Positions 29,081-40,089 of a stretch of 64,000 nt of DNA are shown piece after piece. Below the pieces are notes generated by a model, which was not told where the DNA came from, did not search any database, and worked only from the letters and a program-made list of their open reading frames with translations. The DNA lies in the NCBI GenBank assembly GCA_035578155.1, contig JAPWDM010000043.1, positions 673,001 to 737,000 on the forward strand, in the 5' to 3' direction. The stretch's first letter is position 1; each line of letters opens with the position of its first letter. The position numbers and the translations under genes are program-made. This DNA is from Brachynemurus nebulosus. Its lineage: Eukaryota > Arthropoda > Insecta > Neuroptera > Myrmeleontidae.

Positions 29081-31760
29081 AATACAATGCATCCTTCCCC
29101 ATTTATATTCGTTTTATTTCACATTATTATTTTCTTTCCTCGAGTTACATTATCTAAGATATTCACGCCACGCTCTTGTGGTAATTACTGTAAATGTAAT
29201 GGCTAGTGGGTACTTGTGGATTTATTCATTAACAATTTAACTTTGACTTTTTTTCTGAAGAAAGACATATTTCGAAATAATAATTTCAAAATCAATGTAA
29301 ACATTTGCACTTTTATTAAAATCTTACTTGAAAGTAACACTGAAATCTCGTTAATTTCATACATTTTATTACATTAATTTTATTTTATTATATAATACAA
29401 TACAAATTTTTATTGGTGCGCAACAATAAAGTCATATGCACCGTTTATTATAGATGTAGATTTTTTTTGGTTATTTAGGTACATTATAATTTAGATTTTG
29501 TTAATTAAGTTGATTTCACGTAGGTAGCGAATTAGGTTGATGACAGAGATCTGATTGTTGTCAGTTGCTTCTTTGAATGAATCCGGGATATGGTTTCTGC
29601 GACGTTGCACTATATTTGCGGGCATTCAATGATAGTATATTGGATAGTTAAGAATCTATTGTATTGAGTAGGTACATACTGACGGTGGGCTACTTTTTAA
29701 AAATTGTTCATGTTTGTACTTGGAATGACCAGTTCTAATACGAGTTAGGTTGATTCAATTAATCTATTGTTTTGGTGTGATGTTTCCCAAGATGTTACTG
29801 TATCTTTGATTTCCATTAATTTTTGACAAGTTGATTGCCATTTTTTATTCCATTTTTAAATAATTTTTTTCAGAATCTCAGAAATGAAAGTTTTGAGAAA
29901 ACTTGATTTGAATAAAGTATCAAATGATCTTAATTATCTTAGACATTATTAAATATCTGAGATAATTGATTTTTATTATGCCTTATTGATTCAATGTTAC
30001 AGCATTGATTTAATAACGTATAAATAATATACTATTTGAAAATATAGTAAATAGGGAATTTAGATTAATTATTATATTATTATTAACAAATTAATTAATT
30101 TTATTGTCAATATATATACTAGGGATTGAATAGAATCCTTTAAACGTTGTTACGTGTAATTGTTGTATAATTCGTTTATTTTGTTTAGAATCTGAACACC
30201 ATATTTCCTTTTTTATACATTTTTTATATTTTTTTTATATTCTGCAAAACAGAGAAAGGAATACGGTGTTCATATTCTAAACAAGATAAACAAATTATAT
30301 CTTAAGATACATGACATTCGTGTGACACGGCAGTATATTACATTACATCTTTAATTATATTTTATTGTTATAATTTGATTGTTTATCTAAGTATATGGCT
30401 GCTTACAAATCTCCACTAATTCTACAAAGTGTAAAAACTTTGCATAAATCTGTATATAAGGAATAAACTCAGGAAATATAGAACCGACTTTAAAAAATTT
30501 TTAACCGTTTGAAAACTAAGTTGTTCCATATGGACATCCTTTTTTCAAACAAAAGGTAGGGGCGACATTTTTCAAGGTGCCTAGGGGCGGACTCAGGGTT
30601 AATCCGGCACTGTGTTGGATATAAATTACTTTCATTATAGTTTTAATTATATTCGTTTAAAATAAAGAAAATATTTAGGATATAAATTTAAATAAATACA
30701 TAAGCCGATTTATAATAGGTGGTTGATCATTTCCAATTAATTAATTGTATTTTTATGTAGTTATGTGCTGTTACTTATGTATGTAGTAATAGTGTAGTTG
30801 ACATAATAATATATATTTTTGTTAATATGCTAATTTATTTTACTTTTTCAATTTATTCATAAAAAACTTATTTATTAGAAATAAATTATGTCGAGACAAC
30901 AGTAAACAAACATTATGTACATACTTACATTTTTTATTTTTACAGTTTTTATTGTGCACTATAACAACTATATTCTCCGTCCGATACAGGTACTTGTTTT
31001 ATTAAAATATTTCTTTGAAATTTGCATGTTTTGCATATCGGTCCAATTTGGTAACATATCAATAAAACTTCGTATACATGTATTTGATTATCCGAATCAA
31101 TTGTTTTTCTTCCGAATTTTTAAACGGAACAAATTCCGACCAAATTTTTTCTAAAAAAATGGTTAGTTTAGATGTCATTAGTAAATTATGAAGTTTTCTC
31201 CCTTTGACGAGTACCGCATATTCTCTTAAGGAGAAGGAATGGGTGAAATATTACTTTCTAGGTAATGCTTTATTTTTTTTTCTGTTTTATGGGGAAAGTA
31301 GTTCCTTACAAATTTTTCCTTACAAACATTTTCCACAAAAAGTTTTTAATTAAACTTGTAATTTCATTATTTGACTTTATTTGGCGATAAACCTCAATAT
31401 TAAGACCAGCAAAAAACCAAACAGAATTTTTAAACCAATCTTCAACATGTTGACCGGTTTCGGTGTCTCAAAACACCATTAATCAAGACAAGAATATAAA
31501 AATCAATAAAAATAAAAAATTTTAAAATTTAAAAAATTTTTCATATTCAAAAAAAAAAAAAACTAAAAATCTTTTAGTTTGGATCAAGACCAATCAAATC
31601 AAACAATGTCAAATATAGCAACTCGTTGGTTACAAAAAAGGAAATACGTACACCACTACAAATAATATACGAAAACGGAAATATGAAACAACAAAACATC
31701 TGAAAACTAAACTTGCAATAGAGAACGGAAAAAGTAAAAGAAGAATAAAAAAATCATTTT
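29081..31760. other. AT-rich stretch without recognised genes
   Basis: I see no confident domain. Near 30575-30600, GGGGCGGACTCAGGG resembles a worn hAT end without a partner. The only clear structure is the hairpin at 30171-30297. Confidence 0.5.
30171..30297. repeat. Long imperfect hairpin
   Basis: The arm with TTTATTTTGTTTAGAATCTG and CACCATATTTCC pairs with GGAATACGGTGTTCATATTC and TAAACAAGATAAA, separated by about 37 bp of T-rich text. Likely a small fold-back or MITE remnant. Confidence 0.75.
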
Positions 31761-31769
31761 TGGAAAATA

Positions 31770-31814
31770 ACATCTGTAAAAGCCACCAATCGCCTGGCTT
31801 TTACAGATGTTATG
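31770..31814. repeat. Perfect 18-bp hairpin beside the Tc1 derivative
   Basis: TAACATCTGTAAAAGCCA and TGGCTTTTACAGATGTTA are perfect complements around a 9-nt loop. It ends 16 bp before the Tc1-like element at 31831. Confidence 0.85.
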
Positions 31815-31880
31815 ACCTCGGGAGGTGGTACACACACCGGCATAATTAGCGGAACATAAAAAAATATAAAAACCTATTTA

Positions 31881-32035
31881 TTAAACAAAGTTGGCGGCTT
31901 TTTTTTCATTTTTACTTAAAATAATATTGAAGTAACGAATCAATTGACTTTCCATAGAATTGTTTTTATGTATTATTGATGCAATTCTTTTTAAGAGCTC
32001 TGTCACTTTCGAATTCAAATGCCGTTTCTTCTCAA
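31881..32035 (-). pseudogene. Unrecognised conserved C-terminal frame
   Basis: It encodes EKKRHLNSKVTELLKRIAS, then NSMESQLIRYFNIILSKNEK and a stop, followed by AATAAA-type text. The copy at 36590-36746 preserves the frame and most residues (TDLLKGIASIINKSNS), so it was probably once coding. The charged, helical look would fit the end of a DNA-binding or transposon protein, but I do not recognise it. Confidence 0.4.
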
Positions 32036-32042
32036 TGTGGTC

Positions 32043-32163
32043 GAGTTTCAAACTGTCGTAATTGAAGAATGGCAAAGGCTGTCCCAGGAAACTATAGATA
32101 ACATCATTCTGTGTATAGAAAAACGAATGGAAGCTTTGATAAAAGCAGGGGAGGAACCAGGCG
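32043..32163 (+). pseudogene. Tc1-like transposase C-terminal tail
   Basis: The frame reads VIEEWQRLSQETIDNIILCI followed by EKRMEALIKAGE. This matches the usual end of Tc1 transposases (EEWxxIPxETIxxLIxSMxRRxxAVIxAxG). The catalytic domain is missing. Confidence 0.75.
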
Positions 32164-32504
32164 GGATTAAAACGCTGTGCTTCATTTTCTATCTCTTACA
32201 TAATCTTTAACGTAAATTATTCTTAGACGACATAAGATTCCAAACATTTGCCATTTTATATAGGTACTTGTTTTGCTACCGAAAATAAAGGTATATCGAC
32301 TTGTGAACATGTAATTTTAAGTGAATAATTAGATAAGATTAATATTTTCTTGAAATTAAATGGTTTGTTCGATTTTTACAGATTTTTTGTATGTTCCGCT
32401 AATTCTGCCGGTATGTGTAGATCTACCAGGGCGGTTCTAGAAACCTCCGGTGGTGGGTGGAGTAATGTGAACGAAAATTTTTTCTAACCTAACTGAACCC
32501 AACG

Positions 32505-32535
32505 GAACTTGACCTAACCTAACCTAACCTAATCG
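32505..32535. repeat. Short TTAGG-type run
   Basis: CTAACCTAACCTAACCTAA is three to four units of the insect telomere-type repeat. The equivalent at 36815-36836 reads GGTTAGGTTAGGTTA. Being inside both copies, it belongs to the repeat and does not mark a chromosome end. Confidence 0.85.
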
Positions 32536-32859
32536 AACCTAAGAATTTAAAATTTCCCTAATAGATGGCGCAGCCTCCATCGAGCCCTGTAAATTCACTA
32601 CTAGAAGTAAGTTTGAAAAATTGTCAACAGATGGCACCAAAATTTTTTTTTGATTGTTAAAAGATGGAGTTGCTAGTCTGAACCACTGCGAACTCTGCAC
32701 CTTGATTCAAAATTCCATGAAAAAGATAGCGTTGCTAGTCTGAACCACAGCGAACTCTGTACCTTGATTCATAATTTTATCATATTTTTATCTGAAAACA
32801 GGTTTATACAGGTTTTCCTCTAAATAAAAACACATTTTTTTTTATTTTAATAAATTTAT

Positions 32860-33414
32860 TTAAAAGAAATATTTTACAATAAAATACTTAATGTTATTAT
32901 AATTATATTTGTATATGGATATAACATTTTCCAGGGCGCAAGTTGCTCCGGAATGATGACCGCATCGAGGACTAGTGTATGTTGCTGTTATGATTCCCAA
33001 CTTGCGACAAATTGTTATTTCTTCAAAGTTCATTATGGGCGCTGATGGTAGTAGTCGTTTGAAATACCGCTCTTTTTCTTCTCCTTTCGTATAGATGATT
33101 CGAGTTCCGTGTAGATTGTTTATTAAAATGTATTGTAGTTCCTCGTATTCAATATGCCTATCCATCCAGGAGAACCCATGATGATTTTTCCGCAACCAAC
33201 GAGCTGTGTGCTGATCTTTTTCACTTAATCCAAAAAACGGTATTGGTGATTTGGATACATAGTGTTGTAGTATATAACCTTCACCATAATTTTCTTCGGA
33301 AGAATCGAATTTCAACACGGCAAATTCCTTTATGTAGAATTTCCCATTTGTTGCATTTGGAAATCCTTGAAAGTCAACAATTGCTGCGTCGATCTTCACA
33401 GTGTCTAGAGCGAA
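32860..33414 (-). CDS. Nuclease-like domain protein of a virus-like element
   Basis: About 180 residues, open from around 33430; a GTG at 33399 is the first start-like codon. It opens with DAAIVDFQGF, then FYIKEFAVLKF, HYVSKSPIPFFGLS, HTARWLRKNHHGFSW, IIYTKGEEKERY, ITICRKLG and CGHHSGATCALENV. I remember this pattern (VDxQGF, KE, KSPxxF, ARWLxxxHHG, VKGxEK, CxxH...CAL-NV) from a family scattered through insect repeats. The order of acidic residues could suit an RNase H or DEDD-type exonuclease fold, but that is inference. The tail after ENV is AT-rich and may be read-through. The second copy is at 35307-35879. Confidence 0.5.
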   Translation of the reverse strand, partial: FALDTVKIDAAIVDFQGFPNATNGKFYIKEFAVLKFDSSEENYGEGYILQHYVSKSPIPFFGLSEKDQHTARWLRKNHHGFSWMDRHIEYEELQYILINNLHGTRIIYTKGEEKERYFKRLLPSAPIMNFEEITICRKLGIITATYTSPRCGHHSGATCALENVISIYKYNYNNIKYFIVKYFF

Positions 33415-33439
33415 ACTGTTCAGCTTAGAATTCAGTAAC

Positions 33440-34980
33440 TAATGTTTTCTCTAAAATAAAACTGGTTTTTATAGGTGGGAGCTTGCTTAAATAAGTCGTG
33501 TGTGTATGTATGTTTACTGACATCATTAAAAGATTATTGCTACTAATACTACGAACGAAAAATTTTTCCGTCTAATATGTAAAAAATAAAAATTATGTTA
33601 TAACTTGCTTTATTTAGAGTACAAACATTGCTCGAATATTATAATTCGATATAAAATTAACATAATTGTGTGTATGTATATTTGCTATTATTAACCTTGT
33701 GTAATTTAAATAAACGATTATTAGTGGGGAAAGAGTTAGTTTCTTATTCCTATATGGCTTATTTCACGTACCATCACCACACCCCGAAATCTTTATGTCA
33801 CTGATTTTGATGATATTCTGTAATAATGTTCTACTATACCAATAGTTTTGAAATGGCATACTTTTTTTCTTCAATTTTAACACTTTCAGTCCCATGGATT
33901 CGGCATCCGAAACCAAACAAAACATCCCCAGAGGCCGACCGCGATCAATGATTAATTGATTAGTTGGTTACGCATTATGTTTGCGATGTTTATCATCATT
34001 CCATCACACGGATGTGTTCCTACTTACATAAATACAACATACCATTACCAACACATACTACTCTTTTGGTTTCTATGCATAAAAATTTCAAGATAAACAA
34101 AAAATACATAAAAAATATAATTTATATTTTTAAATAAAATTGATTTGAATGTCAGTGTATATGTATGTAGTATGTACGTATGTTTACAGTTTTACACATA
34201 CATGTTGAACTGTGTTGAATCTATTCAGTGTTTGAATCATTTTATGTATTTGTTTGTTTTTTTAAATATTGTCGGCTTCTGGGGAAGTTTACTATGAAAG
34301 TGCTCGGGCCTCATAGTGTTAATAAATATGGAAGTTATGATGTAATGAAGTTTGCCTAAATTTTTTCCAATTTTCGACACTTTCTTAAAAAAAGTTGAAT
34401 ATCTCCGGAGTTATTAAAGATAACTTAACATAGTTGGGTACGTACTTAGGGAACATTATAGGGAAGGTATGTGTATAAAAATTATTCCCGTCTATAATAT
34501 ATGGTTAGGTTTATGGGTATCCAAACATGACCAAATTTGGACATTCATAGCAAAAAAGCGCCTACTTTGATTTTCTCAAAATTTGTACAGAATATTAACC
34601 ATACCCTACAGAATATAATATATAAAAATTGTGATGGAATCTTCAGGACTTTTTATGGGAATGGTGATAATGTGACGAGAATGCATGAGGTACAAAATGA
34701 TACGAGCCAAGTGTGATTATTGGATATATAGATTTTTCAAGTGAAAGTAAGCAAAAAAGTTCCTATCAACATATATTCTAAAACTCACCGTTTTCGAGTT
34801 ATTCGTTCTGGAAATTTCACTAAAGTGATAATGTTGACTAGTAAAATGTTATCATTCTGTTGACTTTGTGTTCATAAAATGAATTATACGTTTTTAGATG
34901 AATATAAAAATGCGTTTTGCAATAATCCCAATTTAAAAATTTATTAACACCTTGGCGGTCGTAATGCTACCTACGTGTCA
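33440..34980. other. AT-rich spacer between the inverted virus-like copies
   Basis: No protein domain, RNA or clear repeat was found. A worn capsid or replication gene was looked for and not seen. Confidence 0.5.
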
Positions 34981-34984
34981 GTCG

Positions 34985-35306
34985 CCAATCTTCTTGAAAC
35001 TTTGCTGGTGTGTAGAAGAGACAAAAATAAGAGACCCGTATTTTTTTTTATTGGCCGCCGTCCACTTTTACAGGGTGAAACCAGCCCTTAAATTTGGGGG
35101 TTCAAATCGTATTTATTAAGATATCTCAAAAACTATAAGAGACAGAGGAAAATTTTAAATTGACGAAATGTTCCTCTTTAAAAGGCCTATTCACCTGTAT
35201 AAGTTAAACCAGGGGCGGGTTCATAAGAGGAGCTGGAGGGGTGAAAATGGGGGGTAAATTTTCTTGTACAACCTGAGTGGTTGAATATATAAAATTTTTA
35301 CGATAA
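34985..35306. repeat. Solo arm of the 2419-3985 fold-back family
   Basis: It matches 2445-2770 in order: GCTGGTGTGTAG, GGTGAAACCAGCC, GATATCTCAAAAACTATAAG, TATTCACCTGTATA, GGTTAAACCAGG-type text, GGGTAAATTTTCTTGTACA. Its right edge abuts the first codons of the fused frame at 35307. Confidence 0.82.
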
Positions 35307-35879
35307 TTGAAAAGTGGCCCGGTGAATATTCGAATTGAATTTAAAACGTTGAAGGAGGTGCCAGAGAATACATCAGCATTCTGTCTTCTACTACATGATC
35401 GTGTGGTTCAATATAATCCGTTGACGAATATTGATTTTTCCGAAGAAAATTATGGTGAAGATTATATACTACAACACTATGTATTCAAATCACCAATACC
35501 GTTTTTTGGATTAAGTAAAAAAGATCAGCACACAGCTCGTTGGTTGCGGAAAAATCATCATGGGTTCTCCTGGATAGATGGGCATATTGAATATAAGAAA
35601 CTACAATACATTTTAATAAACAGTCTACACGGAACTCGAATCATCTATACGAAAGGAGAAGAAAAAGTGCGGTATTTGAAACGACTACTACCATCAGCGC
35701 CCATAATGAACTTTGAAGAAATAACAATTTGTCGCAAGTTGGGAATCATAACAGCAACATACACTAGTCCTCGATGCGGTCATCATTCCGGAGCAACTTG
35801 CGCCCTGGAAAATGTTATATCCATATACAAATATAATTATAATAACATTAAGTATTTTATTGTAAAATATTTCTTTTAA
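35307..35879 (+). pseudogene. Fusion of a capsid-like C-terminus to the nuclease-like domain
   Basis: The first 42 residues (GPVNIRIEFKTLKEVPENTS, FCLLLHDRVVQYNPLTNI) are absent from the left copy. They resemble the C-terminal strand-rich end of a structural protein I recall from insect virus-like elements; that match is tentative. At DFSEENYGED the frame runs directly into the nuclease-like domain, having lost its first ~35 residues (VDFQGF and KEFAVL motifs). The rest is about 90 per cent identical to the left copy. The start is TTG just after a stop, so expression is doubtful. I read it as a deletion that joined two formerly adjacent genes. Confidence 0.5.
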
Positions 35880-36097
35880 ATAAATTTATTAAAATAAAAA
35901 AAAATGTGTTTTTATTTAGAGGAAAACCTGTATAAACCTGTTTTCAGATAAATATGTTATAAAATTATGAGTCAAGGTACAGAGTTCCCGGTGGTTCAGA
36001 CTAACAGCGCTGTCTTTCTCATGGAGTTTTGAATCAAGGTACAGAGTTCGCAGTGGTTTAGACTAGCAACTCCATCTTTTAACTATCAAAAAGGATT

Positions 36098-36274
36098 TTT
36101 GGCACCATCTGTTGACAATTTTTCAAACTTACGCACAGATATCGCTAGTATCTACAGAGTGTAAAACAAATAACTCTCGTCCTTTTGTGGGGTGACGCGA
36201 CTTTTAATTCCGAAAATATTTTCGGAATTAACAGTCGCGTCACCCCTCAAAAGGATAAGAGTTATTTCCCTTAC

Positions 36275-36370
<96 letters not shown>

Positions 36371-36550
36371 ACCCCACACAAGGACGAGAGTTATTTGTTT
36401 TACACCCTGTAGATACTAGCGATCCCTGTGCGTGAGTTTGAAAAATTGTCAACAGATGGTGCCAATTCCTACGGTTTTAATGTCTACAGGGTGCTATGAG
36501 TCACCCCACAAAAGGACGAGAGTTATTTGTTTTACATCCTGTAGACTAGC
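36098..36550. repeat. Nested palindromic MITE block
   Basis: The phrase AACTCTCGTCCTTTTGTGGG lies near 36170 and its complement at 36378 and 36513. A central palindrome around AATTCCGAAAATATTTTCGG (36209) pairs GGGTGACGCGACT with AGTCGCGTCACCC. The flanks CAGATATCGCTAG and CTAGCGATCCCTG extend the inverted symmetry into the surrounding repeat. TA precedes TCTACAG on the left and follows CTGTAGA on the right. The left virus-like copy lacks the block, so it is an insertion plus local rearrangement. Confidence 0.75.
36279..36367. repeat. (TA)n microsatellite
   Basis: TA run inside the MITE block. Confidence 0.98.
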
Positions 36551-36586
36551 GGCGACATCTAGTAGTGAATTTACAGGGCTCGAAGG

Positions 36587-36790
36587 TGAGAAGAAACGGC
36601 ATTTGAATTCGAAAGTGACAGACCTCTTAAAAGGAATTGCATCAATAATAAATAAAAGCAATTCTATGGAAAGGCAACTGATTCGTTACTTCAATATTAT
36701 TTTAAGTAAAAATGAAAAAAAACCGCCAACTTTGTTTAATAAATAGGTTTTTATATTTTTTTATGTTCCGCTAATTATGCCGGTGTGGTA
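36587..36790. mobile_element. Fragment of the Tc1-like derivative in the right copy
   Basis: Complementary to 31836-32035, ending at the terminal motif TATGCCGGTGTG next to TA. It sits between ACAGGGCTCGA and TTAGGGAATTTT, which are nearly adjacent in the left copy, so it inserted after or during duplication. Confidence 0.8.
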
Positions 36791-36899
36791 TTAGGGAATT
36801 TTGAATTCTTAGGTTTGGTTAGGTTAGGTTAGGTTAGATCAAGTTCCGTTGGGTTCCGTTATGTTAGAAAAAATTTTCGTTCATATTACTCCGGCCAAA

Positions 36900-38760
36900 A
36901 ATAACTACTAACTTATATTCACTTTTACTTCTGTACAATCTGGAACAATTCATGCATTTTTCAGTTATCACGAGTAAATTTACATAAGATTTAAATATTC
37001 ATAAGTAAAAGAGTTTAATTTAGTCTATTAAATGCTCACTGTGCTTCTGCTCACTGTTGATATTTAAGCACGACTTATTCTTCTCAGGTTTTTCAATCTG
37101 ATGTAACTTAGGTCGTTGTTCCCGAGTACTCTTCAGATATTTACTCTTAAGTCTTTGAAAAATTTTTACATTTAATCAGGCATATTTTATAAAAATATAT
37201 GAGTATATTTTTGAAGAATTGCTGCATATTTTGCTGTCATTGCATTTATAATAAATGACATTACTTTTCAATAGTTTGTGCACATAATTCGGTTCTCCAC
37301 ATGTAAGTTTGTAAGTTTCAGTTTTGAATGGGAACTGAATAGATTACGTGTAGTACTAGCATAAGAAAACGTGATTTTTATTCTAGAACATTCTGTAATT
37401 TTATAATTATCACTGTTTAAATAATAGTTTGTTTCACAAACAGTTACGAAATGAGATGACGTAAGAGCATCAGAGTGGAATTCAAAAATTCCAAAGGGTT
37501 ATCCATGTTATGTACCTAAATAATGCATAACATTATGCATACTAATACAGTGAAAATATCATCTCTAAAGTAAATTTAATTTAGAAAAATAAATTTGCAG
37601 GTCAAATTATTTTGTGAAAATTTACAGTCGATAATTATGTAAATTATTTACTTTTGTGTAAGTTTCACTGACTTTTTTAAAATTTTTAACAACGATGGCA
37701 GTGGAATTTTTACTGTCATTAAATTTTTTTATTTAAAGCTTATCATCAGTTATTTTTGATATTTCCTTGTAATTTTAATGTGTTTTGTGATCTGTAAGAT
37801 ATTTCTGATATGTATTTAATTATTATGGTGGCTTAAAATGTCTGGTGATAACTCTTGGGCTGCTAAATTTTGTTTAAATCATTCAACACAAAATTTAAAT
37901 TTATGTTTTTTCTGAGTACCGTTTGATGCAAATTTGTAAGTATGATTATAATTTGAATGCTTATGTAAAAATACGTTAAGTAATAAATAATTATTAATAT
38001 TTTATAATAATTCAGTTAATATTTTCGATTTCGACAGTGATTGGTGCTAATAGGCCGTGACGATCTAAATTCTCTTGTTGAATACTGTCAGCAATTTCGC
38101 ATTTGCTCAATTCATTTTGAAGAAAGTTGCTTTTAGTTGTTCATATAATTTAACATGACAATTATCAACCCTCAATCTCACATGTACAAACACATACAAT
38201 CACATAAGTAAAAAAGGACATACATAATTGTTTGTACTTATATCAAAAAAGGATTGAAAGTGCGTTTCGCTATTGCCTATGGTAATAATCTTTTATTTAT
38301 GCTGTGTAATTACATAGATACATACGTGCAGTAAACAAACAAAACAAACTATTGCAAGATGACTGCACCAACATTTTTTTTAAACTATTTCTATCAATCA
38401 CTTGCAGTTTTGCAATTTTCAAATGAAATGAGTTTGAATGAATATCTGAAAATCTATTAAAATCTCTGTTTTTAACGATAATTTCTGACAAACGATGAAT
38501 TCTTCTGAAAAAATATGATAATAAAAGTGTCCAAATTTGGATATATTTTTCATAGTTTTTCATAATTTTTTTCATAGATTTTTTTCATCAGGATTGACAA
38601 TTTGAAATTTCGCTCTAATTTTTAAAAGACAATTTCACCTCTTTAAATTGTTTTTCTATCGAAATATACCTACCGACAAAAACAGATATCTGAAGATATA
38701 CTCCGACAAAAAACACCAGGAAGATGTTAATTCACTAACGAATACCAGTTTTAATACCAT
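36900..38760. other. AT-rich stretch without recognised features
   Basis: Possibly unique sequence. No motif, RNA or repeat with a partner in the window was seen. Confidence 0.5.
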
Positions 38761-38768
38761 TTATAGAG

Positions 38769-39143
38769 GTGTTTCAATCTTCAACTAATTCATTAGTTAA
38801 TTTTAAATGTTCTATTAAAAAAATACGAATTGTCAGTCAGATAAGAACAGCCAGTACACTTTATTTCAGAATATTTATAAATAGCATTAAATATCAACTT
38901 GATTTTAAAAATATTTGTCCAGTCTGTAGTACTTGTAAACTGGATGACCTCTTCCATTTTTTCGTTGAATGTCTCATCTATCAACCGAATAGAAAACATT
39001 ATTTAAAGAAATACTTAGTAAACTGTGATGAACGAAATTTTCAAATCAAATTACTAAACATTGATTCACGGGAGAAATTAAACAATATATTTTATTATAC
39101 GATAAATACATTTAAACTTAGATGTTTCGTGTTAGGCGACTGA
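38769..39143 (+). pseudogene. C-terminal zinc-ribbon tail of a non-LTR retrotransposon
   Basis: The 124-residue frame has RTASTLYFRIFINSIKYQLD, then CPVCSTCKLDDLFHFFVECL and YQPNRKHYLKKYL. A C-x2-C ... H-x-(3-5)-C cluster in the form CPxC...DDxxHFxxxCxxYxxxRxxYL is the usual end of many LINE reverse transcriptase proteins (Jockey/CR1-type). The polymerase domain itself is absent, so the copy is 5'-truncated. A short continuation in a shifted frame (RRLKGSRSSSLRSLN, 39130-39180) may be the true C-terminus. Confidence 0.6.
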
Positions 39144-39424
39144 AGGGAAGCAGATCATCCAGTCTAAGAAGTTTAAATAAAGAGCTTTTAATATTGTACA
39201 ATACCTTAAAAGAAAAAACAAAACTGATTTATATATTTTTATATATTTTTATATTGTTATTTATATTTTTATATTTATTGCTACATGTATACTTTTATAT
39301 TTCTCTCTCTAAAAATAATTTTCAATTTACTTCAACTACTATCAATGCCATCTGTCGTGGTCATTGCATATTGAATAGCTTAAATACCTTTTTATTGTAT
39401 AACCGAACCAAAATCGGTTGACAT

Positions 39425-39730
39425 AATTTTCATTACGTATAATCTAAAATTATTTTTACGTTCTTTTTCTACAAAAGTAATTATACTATTAATAGGTTGT
39501 AAATGAATTATTATTTCTTGATGAATATTTTACATTTCTATAATAAATTGTTGCCGGCAATGCTCTTTACAGATGACATAGACAAACACATTTTAAATCC
39601 AGATATTATAGAACCTTTATATTCTTGTAAACTAATAGGAGCAATCTAAACTTCCTTTACTATGATATATTGTATCAAAAGTAAATAAAAAAATTATTAT
39701 TATTTATTAAATAAAAAATGTAATTATAGG
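39425..39730 (+). repeat. LINE 3' region, copy 1
   Basis: Follows the LINE tail. It contains TATAATCTAAAATTATTTTT, AATAAATTGTTGCCGGCAAT, CCAGATATTATAGAACC and an ATT-rich end. The same text recurs in direct orientation at 43990-45050. Confidence 0.8.
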
Positions 39731-40089
39731 CTAATCAATTTATTAAAAAAAAAAAGCTAGTTAGCAGAAAGTTTAGTCACAGTCCTAACAATCTTTATTC
39801 TTTATATTTTCCACATCACTAAAAACGAATTTGAGGTTTACTAACAGATATTTTGCCCGGGACATTGATTATTTTGCGAAAAAAAGTCAAATTTTTGCTA
39901 GTTTTTTAGGTTTTTGACCTTAATCTTGGTGAATAGGCATTTTCTCGAAAAAGTTGTTCTTTACAAAATTAATGTAGTCAAAATTTCTTACAGATTTTGT
40001 ATAGAACAATTCTTTCTATGGCCAACCGCTACGCCGCTAGAGCGCACTAAAAAACGGACGAATTTTTAAAAATAAAAATTGCCAGTTGT

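Larger units (their letters stand above)
31831..32417. mobile_element. Tc1-like deletion derivative
   Basis: TA flanks both ends (31829-31830, 32418-32419). The ends are 28-bp inverted repeats starting CACACACCGGCATAATTAGC and, complemented on the right, CACATACCGGCAGAATTAGC. It contains a Tc1 transposase tail on the plus strand and an unrecognised conserved frame on the minus strand (31881-32035). The left 200 bp also occur, inverted, at 36587-36790. Confidence 0.85.
32456..33435 (-). repeat. Virus-like segment, left inverted copy
   Basis: From its inner end to 32456 this minus-strand copy matches 35430-36893 on the plus strand. The order is nuclease-like frame, shared 3' region with two GTTGCTAGTCTGAACCAC units, a CTAACCTAACC stretch and the outer limit near GGAGTAATGTGAACG. 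The right copy additionally holds a MITE and a Tc1 fragment. Confidence 0.8.
35430..36893 (+). repeat. Virus-like segment, right inverted copy
   Basis: It matches the complement of 32456-33330, interrupted by a MITE/palindrome block (36098-36550) and a Tc1 fragment (36587-36790). The outer limit is CGTTCATATTACTCC. Confidence 0.8.

Noticed and set aside
30560..30620. hAT end (GGGGCGGACTCAGGG)
   Set aside because: No partner end, no duplication and no transposase fragment nearby.
38297..38575. 92-residue minus-strand frame
   Set aside because: AT-driven composition and no recognised motif or second copy.
39122..39421. 99-residue frame after the LINE tail
   Set aside because: Only its first ~20 residues may continue the LINE protein; the rest is low-complexity Tyr/Ile/Phe text.
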